DNA of 41,240 nt from the NCBI GenBank assembly GCA_024742755.1, contig JANSXW010000046.1:1-41240 (forward strand). The letters are read 5' to 3'. The notes below the pieces were generated by a model. That model was not told the DNA's origin and searched no databases. It saw only the letters and a list, made by a program, of their open reading frames with translations. Each line of letters opens with the position of its first letter. Position 1 is the first letter of the stretch. Of the stretch, positions 14,383 through 22,379 are shown piece by piece. This DNA comes from a bacterium (GTDB lineage Bacteria; Bacteroidota; Bacteroidia; Chitinophagales; Saprospiraceae). A program made the position numbers and the translations under genes.

Positions 14383-16941
14383 TTAGTGCATCACCACCTG
14401 ACTACTTACTTTGCGCAAAGCCTGCCCGCTGTCGAAGGTGCCATCCAGCACCAGCGCGTAATGCCCGGCCGGCCAGCCTGTGACGTCAACGATACCCTGA
14501 TGTTTCCCTTCAGGGTATTGCCCGGACAGCAAGGTAGCCATCAACTGTCCCTGACCATTGTACACCCGCAGGGTCACCTGAGCTGCTCCGCCTAGTTCGA
14601 AGGGAACGGTAAGCTCTGCACTGGCAGGATTTGGGAAAGCCGGTAGCAGGCGGGACAGACTGGCTATCGGGGCTTCTGTGCTTACAATCTCGCGAAGGTC
14701 GGTTTCATAAACGCCCAATCCGTGGGTGGCTAGGCGAAGTTTGCGCCCGGCCCCAATGCTTAAGTGCATGGCCATAACGGCATCTGCTATGCCATCTGAG
14801 TACCATTCCCAGCTCTGACCGAAATCAAAGGAAGCGTAAACGCCCAGGTCATTACCCATGTACAAATCAGAAGGCTGCTCCGGGTCTACCACGATGGAAT
14901 TGGCAGGAATATCTGGCAAGCCTGTGCTGACCGATGACCAGTTGAGCCCTCCATCTTCAGATTTAAAAGCATGGTCGGAACCAAAACCAGAGCACACGGC
15001 ATACACAGTGCCCGCAGTTGAAGGGTCGAAAGTAATATCCATGAACACCCGGTCCGGCAAACCATTTACCGGGCTCCAGGAAGCCCCACCATCCGCACTG
15101 CGCAGCACTTTTGCGGTACCGCCCAGCAATGGAGCCGTCGCCACCAGCAGGATATTCTGATCATAGGGTGCAGCTGCGATGGTTAAGATTGGGTTTCCGT
15201 ATTCGCTGTCGACCGGCCCGGTGGAGGTAGCAGCCCAGTTCACTCCGTAATTATTGCTGCGGTGCAAGCGCTGTGCCCCGGCATAAATGGTCGCCGGATT
15301 TTGAGGTGCAAGAATAAAGGGACCGTTAAAGTTAGTCACTTCATTACCCAGGCTGCTGATGGGCAGTGGAGCGAAATCCAGCCCGCCATTGAGGCTCTGC
15401 CGGATATTCAGCCGCTGGAAGGAGCCATAGATGCGGCTGTTGTCTTCCTGATCAATAGCAGTGCACATCCCGTCGCCACCGATTACACGGTACCAGGAAT
15501 CATCGCCCAGATAGACGGCCGTTGCATTATCCTGTAACCCTCCGATCGCCAGATTGGGGTTGGCCAGGCTACTGGAAAACTTAGCGTAAAACTGTTGGGT
15601 TTGATAGCCTCCATTTCGCCCTGACCAGGACTCGCCATTGTCTTCGGATACAAAAACGCCCCCATCTGTGGCTACGAAGACCGTGTTGTTGTCAAAAGGG
15701 GAATAGTAAGCCGCGTGAATATCGGCATGCACATAGTCGAAAGGGCCTTCCGGGCCACCCACCGGTGTCTGCCCAAAGAACCATTTGAACCAGAAGGCTT
15801 TCTGAGCAACCGTTGCGCCACCATCAACAGATTTGAACAAGTCTACGCCGGTATAGATAATGGTATTCGGATTGTCTGGCTTAACCGCTACATCATGAGA
15901 ATACCAGCCCTGGAACCGGGCAATATCATCGGTATTGATCAGATCCCAGTTAGTTCCGTCATCCTCAGATTTATAGAGCCCCCGGCTTTCGAAGGCATCC
16001 GCAAGGGAAATATAGATGATATCCGGATCAGAAGGGCTGATGCTCAACATCGCCTTTCCTGAATAGTCAGAAGGCAAGCCGGCGACTGGCTGAAAGCTTG
16101 CGCCCCCATCAGCAGAGCGAAAGATACCAGCCTGAGGGCTTTCATAACCACCGTAGGTTGCGAACAGCACAGCGGTGTCGGCCGGATGTAAATTCAGGTC
16201 CATGCCCATGGGAAAGTCGTGCACCAGGTTCCAGGTCTGCCCGGCATCCAAAGAGCGGTAAGTGCCTTCTGTGGTGGTTGCCCACACGGTGTTGGTGTTC
16301 TGCGGGTTGATGATGACATCCCAAACGCCGCGCATTTCTTCATAGGACCAATCCAGGGATTTTTCCCAGGTTAGTCCGCCATCAGTGGTTTTAAGTATAC
16401 CCATGCCATAAGAGCCCCGGGTAAGGCGATCGGAAACACCGGGCATAGCGACGGTGTAGTTGTACACCTCGCCGGTACCTATGTAGATCTCCTCCGGGTT
16501 GTCCGGGTTGATGGCAATGCTGCTTACCCCGAGTACCGGATGCCCCAGTGCAACCCGTTCCCAGGCTTCCACCCCAACCCCGGCTGAGGTGGACTTCCAA
16601 AGCCCACCACTAGCGGAACCTGCATAGAGGATGTCTGGATTATTGGGATGGAAAGCCAGGCAGAGCGTTCGTCCACCGAAATTCTTTGGCCCCAGCGCCT
16701 CCCATTCGGCCGAGTTGCCTCGAAACGCCAAAAGGGTTTGTTGTGCCTCGTGGGCGATGGCCAGGTTATGCATTTGAATTTTCCCATCAGGATAAGACCG
16801 CACCCTGCCCCACTCTTCCAGTGCGAGAGCAGCCCCACTTTCCTTTTCTTCGTAAGGTTCCGTTTGCTGTACGCCCGTGCAGGCGCTCAGGGAGATGGAA
16901 AGAATTAGCAGTAGGCGGGAAAAAGCAAGAAGATCACCCAT
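14383..16941 (-). CDS. Asp-box beta-propeller protein with lipobox and T9SS type A sorting domain
   Basis: Exported protein of 852 residues built of sialidase/sortilin-like (BNR, Asp-box) repeats. At least eight S-x-D-x-G-x-x-W type boxes are visible (for example KTTDGGLTW, RSADGGASF, SEDDGTNW, SEDNGESW, RSADGGASW, KSEDGGLNW, FDFGQSW), consistent with one or two beta-propellers. The catalytic residues of true sialidases cannot be assigned. The N-terminus carries a lipobox-like LSAC (Cys21), while the last about 85 residues form a T9SS type A tail (LLPAFPNPASAELTVPF ... LRVYNGQGQLM ... GHYALVLDG). The ATG at 16941 is chosen over an in-frame TTG at 16953. It probably is a surface protein; related proteins are annotated as glycosyl hydrolases without proof. 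Confidence 0.85.
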   Translation of the reverse strand: MGDLLAFSRLLLILSISLSACTGVQQTEPYEEKESGAALALEEWGRVRSYPDGKIQMHNLAIAHEAQQTLLAFRGNSAEWEALGPKNFGGRTLCLAFHPNNPDILYAGSASGGLWKSTSAGVGVEAWERVALGHPVLGVSSIAINPDNPEEIYIGTGEVYNYTVAMPGVSDRLTRGSYGMGILKTTDGGLTWEKSLDWSYEEMRGVWDVIINPQNTNTVWATTTEGTYRSLDAGQTWNLVHDFPMGMDLNLHPADTAVLFATYGGYESPQAGIFRSADGGASFQPVAGLPSDYSGKAMLSISPSDPDIIYISLADAFESRGLYKSEDDGTNWDLINTDDIARFQGWYSHDVAVKPDNPNTIIYTGVDLFKSVDGGATVAQKAFWFKWFFGQTPVGGPEGPFDYVHADIHAAYYSPFDNNTVFVATDGGVFVSEDNGESWSGRNGGYQTQQFYAKFSSSLANPNLAIGGLQDNATAVYLGDDSWYRVIGGDGMCTAIDQEDNSRIYGSFQRLNIRQSLNGGLDFAPLPISSLGNEVTNFNGPFILAPQNPATIYAGAQRLHRSNNYGVNWAATSTGPVDSEYGNPILTIAAAPYDQNILLVATAPLLGGTAKVLRSADGGASWSPVNGLPDRVFMDITFDPSTAGTVYAVCSGFGSDHAFKSEDGGLNWSSVSTGLPDIPANSIVVDPEQPSDLYMGNDLGVYASFDFGQSWEWYSDGIADAVMAMHLSIGAGRKLRLATHGLGVYETDLREIVSTEAPIASLSRLLPAFPNPASAELTVPFELGGAAQVTLRVYNGQGQLMATLLSGQYPEGKHQGIVDVTGWPAGHYALVLDGTFDSGQALRKVSSQVVMH

Positions 16942-17012
16942 TTTTGATCTCAAAATAAGGAAATCCTATCTGGCTTTAGGGCCCATAGAAGCTAAAAACT
17001 GTACTGTAGGCG

Positions 17013-17762
17013 CTATTCAGCTGCCTTTTCAGCACCAATAACCGGCCCGTTTTCGATAAATGCTACCAGATTATCAAGAGACCAGGCATTCTCAATATCA
17101 AAATCTCCAACTTTAGTCCTCCGCAGGGCCGTCAAATAAGCGCCGCTTTGCAAGGCGACCCCAAAGTCATGAGCCAGAGAACGGATATAGGTCCCCTTGC
17201 TGCAGCTGACCTCGAAGTCGATCTCCGGCAACTCAATTCGCGTGATTTTAAAGCTAAAGATTTCCACCTCACGGGGCTCCACCTCAATGACTTCTCCCTT
17301 TCGGGCTTTCTTGTAAAGGGGCTGGCCATCCACCTTGATTGCGCTAAACATAGGAGGCACCTGCTGTATTTTGCCGGTAAACTGCTGCCGGGCCTGCTCG
17401 ATAAGTTCGGGCGTTATATGGCTGGTTGGGAATCGCTCCTGTATTTCAGATTCCGCATCGTAGGAAGGCGTTGTCGCGCCAACAAACATGGTTCCTGTAT
17501 AGGATTTGGAGAGCCCTTGCAGGTCGTTCAGCTTTTTGGTGAACTTACCTGTACAAAGCACAAGCAGACCTGTAGCCATGGGGTCGAGAGTGCCCGAGTG
17601 CCCAACTTTGATCTTCTTCACCTTCAGGCGGTGCTTAATTTTGTAGCGTACTTTATTGACGACATCGAATGATGTCCAGCCTTGCGGCTTGTCGACTAAA
17701 AGTGTTGTACCTGCTTTAAAGTCATACCTGGGAACCGGTTGGTCATCTCCGTCCATGGTCAT
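17013..17762 (-). CDS. truB: tRNA pseudouridine synthase B
   Basis: Forms pseudouridine-55 in the T-loop of tRNAs. The product is about 249 residues. It has the family's N-terminal LLVDKPQGWTSFDVV and the catalytic motif GHSGTLDPMATG with Asp60 as nucleophile, then KSYTG, the PP-FSAIK segment and CSKGTYIRSLAHDFG. It is shorter than the E. coli enzyme and lacks a clear C-terminal PUA-type domain, as is usual in this phylum. Starts at ATG 17762 or 17756 are both possible; the former is listed. It is the last gene of the ftsX-DUF3098-uppP-truB series, 72 bases after uppP. Confidence 0.95.
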   Translation of the reverse strand: MTMDGDDQPVPRYDFKAGTTLLVDKPQGWTSFDVVNKVRYKIKHRLKVKKIKVGHSGTLDPMATGLLVLCTGKFTKKLNDLQGLSKSYTGTMFVGATTPSYDAESEIQERFPTSHITPELIEQARQQFTGKIQQVPPMFSAIKVDGQPLYKKARKGEVIEVEPREVEIFSFKITRIELPEIDFEVSCSKGTYIRSLAHDFGVALQSGAYLTALRRTKVGDFDIENAWSLDNLVAFIENGPVIGAEKAAE

Positions 17763-17834
17763 CAAAGTGTTTTATAAACAACAAACGGGCAGTATTTTCA
17801 ATTACCACCCTAAAATAAAAAGCTGCTACAAGCC

Positions 17835-18629
17835 CTAAAGGGTTACCATGAAAATGGCAATTGCAGCAACGATGAAACAATATACAGAAAAATAGGTCAA
17901 TTTGCTACGCTTCACCAGGCTGATCATCCAAAGGCAGGCGAAGGCCCCTGTTACAAAAGCAGCGACAAAGCCTGCCGCCAAAGGAATAGCCTGATCTGCT
18001 GACATTACCATTTCTCCATCCAGAATATCCTTAGCCATTTTGCCCAGTATGAGGGGGACGACCATCAGAAAGGAAAAGCGGGCCGATTTTTCCCGGTCGA
18101 TCCCTAACAAAACAGAGGTTGAAATGGTAGCACCGGAGCGGGAAATCCCGGGCAGTATGGCAATAGCCTGAGCGATTCCGATGATCAGGGCATTGCTGTA
18201 GGAAACACTTTTGTTCGTGCGCCGGGCCCGGTCTGCCAGAAACAATAACAAGCCGGTGATAATCAGCATAAATCCGACCAGCATAATGCGCTGTTCGAAA
18301 AGCTGCTCAATCTGCTCCTCAAATACCAGCCCCACAAAAGCGGCGGGGATCATAGAGAGAATGATTTTGAGGGAAAATTGCAGCTCTTCATTCCATTGAA
18401 ACTGAAATAATCCCCGGAGAATTTCAGCAACATCCTTTCGGAAGATTAGCAGGGTGGAAAGCGCGGTTGCGGCGTGCAAAGTCACGGTCATGAGCAAGCT
18501 CTCCTCCGCCATACTGTCATCGCCCAGAAAAAATTTAGCCAGTTCCAAATGCCCGCTGCTGCTGATAGGCAGAAACTCTGTTAGCCCCTGAATGACTCCG
18601 AGCAGTGCAGACCGAAGGATATCTTCCAT
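17835..18629 (-). CDS. uppP: Undecaprenyl-diphosphatase (bacitracin-resistance type)
   Basis: Integral inner-membrane phosphatase that recycles undecaprenyl diphosphate to the monophosphate carrier for peptidoglycan and other envelope polymers. The 264-residue protein has the two family motifs: QGLTEFLPISSSGHLEL at 14-30 with Gln14/Glu18 and the Ser-Gly-His, and PGISRSGATIS at 160-170 with Arg164. About eight hydrophobic helices are visible. It lies in a minus-strand cluster after DUF3098, 54 bases apart with a small hairpin between, and before truB. Assignment is secure. Confidence 0.97.
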   Translation of the reverse strand: MEDILRSALLGVIQGLTEFLPISSSGHLELAKFFLGDDSMAEESLLMTVTLHAATALSTLLIFRKDVAEILRGLFQFQWNEELQFSLKIILSMIPAAFVGLVFEEQIEQLFEQRIMLVGFMLIITGLLLFLADRARRTNKSVSYSNALIIGIAQAIAILPGISRSGATISTSVLLGIDREKSARFSFLMVVPLILGKMAKDILDGEMVMSADQAIPLAAGFVAAFVTGAFACLWMISLVKRSKLTYFSVYCFIVAAIAIFMVTL

Positions 18630-18646
18630 GATTGTGCATAATTAAA

Positions 18647-18670
18647 CTTCCTGCCCAACAGGGTTGGAAG
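18647..18670 (-). repeat. Small hairpin between DUF3098 and uppP
   Basis: CTTCC (18647-18651) pairs with GGAAG (18666-18670), and CCC with GGG inside, around an AACA loop, with a 2x2 internal mismatch. There is no real T-run on the minus strand, so it may be an attenuator or RNA-processing site inside the operon. Confidence 0.3.
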
Positions 18671-18683
18671 GGTTGACAAGCAG

Positions 18684-19019
18684 CTACTTCTTGAAGATTG
18701 CCCAAATTTCCATCCCCAGGCCCATCAAAATCACGATAGGGGCAAGCACGGTGCGCCGGGCGCTGTAAATGATGTCATCTTCCCATACATCAGCAGAGGG
18801 CATATCGCCGCCTGCCATCAGAATCAGCCCGAGAAAAACCAGGCCGAGCCCACCTGCAATGAGAATGTAGTTGGATTTGCCAAACGCCAGCTCCACCTGC
18901 GGCGATTCAACGTCCCGCGTACTGCGGCGGGAGCTCGTTGGCTTTACCACTTTTTTTGCGGTACTCTTACTATCAGTGGTAACCACCACCTTTTTCTTTC
19001 CAGGTTTTTGCTTACTCAT
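18684..19019 (-). CDS. DUF3098 small membrane protein
   Basis: Small protein of 111 residues with a basic, Ser/Thr/Lys-rich cytoplasmic N-terminus (about 1-45), then FAFGKSNY-type entry (here LAFGKSNYILIAGG), a first transmembrane helix (about 51-69), a short loop with EDDIIYSARRT, and a second helix (about 90-108). This is the DUF3098 pattern. It lies 22 bases after ftsX and before uppP, an order recurrent in Bacteroidota according to my knowledge of these genomes. Its role is unknown; the position suggests an accessory to division or envelope synthesis. Confidence 0.88.
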   Translation of the reverse strand: MSKQKPGKKKVVVTTDSKSTAKKVVKPTSSRRSTRDVESPQVELAFGKSNYILIAGGLGLVFLGLILMAGGDMPSADVWEDDIIYSARRTVLAPIVILMGLGMEIWAIFKK

Positions 19020-19041
19020 GACTTCAATTTAGACTATTTGT

Positions 19042-19920
19042 TTAGTAGAGGTCATCTACTCTCATTTTCAAATATTTGCGGACGACCCAGAACGTACTGA
19101 CCGTATTGATGGCCATCCCCATAGTTAATAGCAAACCAAACAACATAAACATTCCGGTCCAATCCTGAATATCCCGCAACCCAGGCACATCCGACTGAAC
19201 GTAAAGGTACAGGAGCAATAAGGCCCCGGACGCCAACCCACCGCTGAGCAATCCATGAAGCATTGCACGCCGCAGGAACGGCCGGCTGATAAATTCCCAC
19301 GTAGCGCCAACCAGTTCCATATTCTTGATCAGAAAGCGGTTGGCATAAAGGGCCAGGCGGACGGTATTGTGAATCAACAAGCCTGCAACACCAAGAAAAA
19401 GGACTAAAATGGCCAATGCTGCGATGCCGATCGTTTTGATGTTATCCGCGATATCATTCACCAGGCTTTCCTGATAGTATACGTCGGTTATGCCTTCGCG
19501 TTCAATCAGAGCGGTACGAATTCCCTTTAAGCTGTCCGGGTGCATAAAAGCGGCCTTCACATTAAAGGTAATTACATCATATAAAGGGTTGGGAAGGTCA
19601 AGCTTCAGGAAATCGTCTCCAAAATCTTCCCGCATTAGTTCAGCTCCCTGCTCTTTGCTAACGAACTCAGCGGAACCTTCACGGACAAAATCCATCTGGT
19701 CCACTTCCTGCAGGATTTGCCTGGCCATATTATCAGTATCCTCTCCCTGCAGTTCAATGATCAGGTTAACTTTTTCCTTGAGCTCATTGACGATAAGCTG
19801 AGCATTAAAAAGCGTCAGGGCAAAGAAGCCCAGGGCGAACAGCACCAATGCTACGCTGATGATGGAGTGCCAGTAATTGGGACGGCTCCCTGAACGACGT
19901 GGGTCTTGCTGCTCGGGCAT
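19042..19920 (-). CDS. ftsX: Cell division ABC-transporter permease FtsX
   Basis: Inner-membrane subunit that with the ATPase FtsE couples divisome activity to peptidoglycan hydrolase control. The 292-residue protein has the expected topology: a cytoplasmic tail, first helix (about 19-40), a periplasmic domain of about 120 residues, then three C-terminal helices (about 165-188, 222-245, 255-280). The pattern IHNTVRLALYANRFLIKNMELVGAT split around the second helix is typical of FtsX. ftsE is not adjacent, which is common in this phylum. A -7 box TAATTTTG lies about 70 bases upstream. It opens the minus-strand cluster. Confidence 0.94.
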   Translation of the reverse strand: MPEQQDPRRSGSRPNYWHSIISVALVLFALGFFALTLFNAQLIVNELKEKVNLIIELQGEDTDNMARQILQEVDQMDFVREGSAEFVSKEQGAELMREDFGDDFLKLDLPNPLYDVITFNVKAAFMHPDSLKGIRTALIEREGITDVYYQESLVNDIADNIKTIGIAALAILVLFLGVAGLLIHNTVRLALYANRFLIKNMELVGATWEFISRPFLRRAMLHGLLSGGLASGALLLLYLYVQSDVPGLRDIQDWTGMFMLFGLLLTMGMAINTVSTFWVVRKYLKMRVDDLY

Positions 19921-19988
19921 AGAAGGTATTTGCTATATGCGCCGTAAAAGAGGCTGCAAATTGTAGGGTTCGGTTTGATGAATACGCG

Positions 19989-19996
19989 CAAAATTA
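19989..19996 (-). promoter_or_regulatory. Candidate -7 promoter element for ftsX
   Basis: TAATTTTG on the minus strand fits TAnnTTTG exactly; no good TTG box is seen at the usual distance upstream. Confidence 0.4.
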
Positions 19997-20093
19997 GAAA
20001 ATATAAGCGAAACAGAACCCCTAAACCTTTATAAAGGGAGATAGGGCAGGCAACAAAGCGAATTTTGCTTTCGTTTTTCTAAAAAAGCAAACT

Positions 20094-20684
20094 ATGAGAA
20101 ACCTTGCCCTTGTCTTGTTGATATCGGGCTTGCCCGGCATTGCTTTACTGGCGCAACCGATTTTCCTGAACAACTCCTCCTTTGAAGACGGGGCTCAGGA
20201 TGCCACGGTGCCCAGCGGGTGGTTTGGATGCCAGTTAGGCTCAACGCCGGATATTCTTCCCGGACAGTGGGGCGTTTATCAGCCGGCAGAAGATGGCGAC
20301 ACCTACGTAGGGCTCATTACCCGCGAGGACGGAACCTGGGAAAGTATCGGACAACGGTTATCTGCGCCACTGAAGAGAAACGATTGCTACACGCTAACCC
20401 TGTTCCTTGCTCATTCTGATAATTACGAGACGTACAACGGTGATTTGCAACTGCGTATTTATGGGGGTGCTACAAAATGCCAGCAAGCTCAGGTGCTCTA
20501 CGAATCTCCTGTAATCCGGCAAGCTCGCTGGGAAGAATACGAAATAGAATTTTTTGTCAAACAGGATGTCCACTATCTCGTCTTTGAAGCCTACCACCCG
20601 CACCAGGGCAGGGCGTACCGGGGCAACATACTTATCGATGGCATTTCGCCTATTGAAAAATGTACACGAGCGATGCTCGATTAA
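20094..20684 (+). CDS. Small secreted carbohydrate-binding-like protein
   Basis: Secreted protein of 196 residues with a signal peptide (about 1-20, ending LLAQ). The mature part begins NNSSFEDG and continues with the pattern P-GWFGC, STPDILPGQWGVY and GDTYVGLITREDGTWESIGQ, which I know as a galactose-binding-like module often placed at the N-terminus of large Bacteroidota surface proteins. Here it stands alone and has no T9SS tail, transmembrane helix or lipobox. The remainder (CYTLTLFLAHSDNY, Leu-rich strands, WEEYEIEF) fits a jelly-roll beta-sandwich. Ligand unknown. Its stop is four bases from the stop of the convergent coiled-coil gene. Confidence 0.8.
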   Translation: MRNLALVLLISGLPGIALLAQPIFLNNSSFEDGAQDATVPSGWFGCQLGSTPDILPGQWGVYQPAEDGDTYVGLITREDGTWESIGQRLSAPLKRNDCYTLTLFLAHSDNYETYNGDLQLRIYGGATKCQQAQVLYESPVIRQARWEEYEIEFFVKQDVHYLVFEAYHPHQGRAYRGNILIDGISPIEKCTRAMLD

Positions 20685-20688
20685 GGCT

Positions 20689-21159
20689 TTACTGCTCTTT
20701 CTGCTCCATTTCCTCCATCAGGCCCTCCGTTTTGCGAACCAGGTCTTCCCATTCCTCTTCAATTTCCTTTCGGCTGGAGCTATCCATAGGAGGCCGTTCG
20801 GCAGAGGTTTCGTCATAATTTTCCGGTACTTCCCGATTGATATCCTCACTTAGCCGTTTTCTTTTTTCTTCAAGCTCAGCAATTTTATCCAACAGATCAC
20901 GATTGTCCTCCAACTGTTCGGCTTTGCTTTTGAGGTTGTCCAGAAGCCCTCCTATTTTATCGACCGCTTCGTCGTACTTGCCTTCATCAAACTTTTGTTT
21001 TTCCTGTTTGAGCAGGTCAAAAGCTGACTTTGTGAGGTCTTTTACATTGGTGAATATTTCCTTTGATTGTGCTTTCTCCTCCGGCGTACCGAAAAAGTAA
21101 TTGTACACGAGGATGCCGCCCACTAACAGCAACCCTACTTTGATCAGACTTTTCAGCAT
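20689..21159 (-). CDS. Membrane-anchored coiled-coil protein, unknown function
   Basis: Hypothetical protein of 156 residues. An N-terminal hydrophobic helix (about 5-24, LIKVGLLLVGGILVYNYFF) could be an uncleaved anchor. The rest is strongly charged and predicted helical or coiled-coil, with Lys/Glu-rich heptads (KQKFDEGKYDEAVDKIGGLL, ELEEKRKRLSEDI). No motif is recognised. The ATG at 21159 is preferred to an upstream in-frame start at 21213 because it places the anchor at the N-terminus. It is a single gene between the Rpn nuclease gene (upstream, same strand) and the convergent 20094 gene. Confidence 0.75.
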   Translation of the reverse strand: MLKSLIKVGLLLVGGILVYNYFFGTPEEKAQSKEIFTNVKDLTKSAFDLLKQEKQKFDEGKYDEAVDKIGGLLDNLKSKAEQLEDNRDLLDKIAELEEKRKRLSEDINREVPENYDETSAERPPMDSSSRKEIEEEWEDLVRKTEGLMEEMEQKEQ

Positions 21160-21237
21160 GTTTTCATTTTTTGTGTAAAGATAAGGCTGGATTTTGCAGT
21201 AAAAGAAACCCAAGCCGTTCTGATTGGTTATTTGGTA

Positions 21238-22194
21238 TTATAAAAGCAGGTCATTCAAAGCTTCAAGCTCAATTCCAAGTATGGCGGCGACCTCTTCAGG
21301 GCCCTGCCCTGCTTTTGTCAAAGTGACGGCTATCCTGCGCAGTTGTTCATCTCTTTTTTGCAGCTCCTGGTCCTTCTGAGTGAGCTCCTGGTCCTTCTGT
21401 GAAATCCGCTGCTCTTTTTCAAAAAGCTCTCGTTCTTTTTCTGCTAGCATACGCTGATAGTCCTCAAATTCTTCGATTAGATCATCCTCTGCATCCATGA
21501 TTTCGCGGACTTCCGGTTCAGCAACGGCCTGCTGTAAACGGCGAAGCAGTGCACGGTAGCGCTTGGGAACCTCTGATTCCTCTATGTTTAGCAAATGCCG
21601 GTCCTCATTGATAAAGGACTGGTCAAATAGAGACAGTAACTGCTCTAACTCATTTCGGCGGCGGCCAGTCAGATAGGGAATTTGTATGATAATGCTATCG
21701 TGGGTGAGACTCTCAATGAAGATTTCTTTCTCTTTAAGGACCTCTCCGGTTGCAGCATCCGTGTAAGAACGGTTGATTCGGATTACAGGCGCCGTGATAT
21801 GGTCAAGCTTGTGCCCAAGGAAATAGATGCTGAGTATAGGCAATGCCTTTCGGTGCGCATACTCCTCTGCGGGCTCCTGTGCCACATTGTTCTTATTGCG
21901 GTATTGTTCGCCAAGGTACCGCCTGAACCGCATAATGTCCGTAGCCAACTTGGCTTTCTGTAATTCCAGAATTACGAGCTGCTCCTCGCCATTTGCATAC
22001 CTGATGCGCGCACTGAAATCCATGCGCATGACCATCAGCGCTTTACCAATGGGAAATTGATGCTCTGTAGGCCGGAGCTTAAGGCTAACCACTTCTTCCC
22101 CGATAATGGCAGAGAGCAAAAGCTTGGCCAGCTTTTCATCATTCATGAGGTATTTGAATACCACATCGTAGATGGGATTCGCTATTTGCACCAT
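21238..22194 (-). CDS. Rpn-family PD-(D/E)XK nuclease (putative recombination-promoting nuclease)
   Basis: Protein of 318 residues in the PDDEXK_2 / Rpn family, often mislabelled as transposase. The N-terminus NPIYDVVFKYLMND is typical. The nuclease core shows Asp59 in MRMDFSARI and Glu77-Leu-Gln79-Lys80 in ILELQKAK, the D ... ExQ-K pattern. The C-terminal third is a charged coiled coil (ending QKDQELTQKDQELQKRDEQL) followed by a short helical module (EEVAAILGIELEALNDLL). The coil is encoded by a 21-base tandem duplication, a place where copy number can vary. Family members are linked to RecA-independent recombination or phage defence. It is divergent from leuS and has a TATTTTTG promoter element. 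Confidence 0.88.
   Translation of the reverse strand: MVQIANPIYDVVFKYLMNDEKLAKLLLSAIIGEEVVSLKLRPTEHQFPIGKALMVMRMDFSARIRYANGEEQLVILELQKAKLATDIMRFRRYLGEQYRNKNNVAQEPAEEYAHRKALPILSIYFLGHKLDHITAPVIRINRSYTDAATGEVLKEKEIFIESLTHDSIIIQIPYLTGRRRNELEQLLSLFDQSFINEDRHLLNIEESEVPKRYRALLRRLQQAVAEPEVREIMDAEDDLIEEFEDYQRMLAEKERELFEKEQRISQKDQELTQKDQELQKRDEQLRRIAVTLTKAGQGPEEVAAILGIELEALNDLLL
21362..21403 (-). repeat. 21-base tandem repeat inside the Rpn gene
   Basis: Two successive 21-base units (21362-21382 and 21383-21403) share AGCTCCTGGTCCTTCTG exactly and encode QKDQELT/QKDQELQ. The length is a multiple of three, so gain or loss of units keeps the frame. Confidence 0.85.
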
Positions 22195-22214
22195 ATTCTA
22201 AAGTGTTTAGCCCA

Positions 22215-22222
22215 CAAAAATA
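22215..22222 (-). promoter_or_regulatory. Candidate -7 promoter element for the Rpn gene
   Basis: TATTTTTG on the minus strand fits TAnnTTTG exactly, 21 bases upstream of the start codon; the -33 box is not clear. Confidence 0.4.
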
Positions 22223-22379
22223 CGACGCTTCCCGCTTTTATGCCACCCCTTGCGAACTGCATCCTGCTCTCGCGTAAGGTTTTCAACGGAAAATCCCTAT
22301 TTTCGCGCTCTGAAAACGAAGCAGGGAACTCGTGTTTACCCGCCAACGTTTAATCAACCATCAAAACCGCAGCTGTAGC

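Noticed and set aside
21238..22194. Transposase reading of the Rpn gene
   Set aside because: Family members are often annotated as transposase, but the PD-(D/E)XK residues and the absence of terminal inverted repeats argue for a nuclease that is not an insertion sequence.
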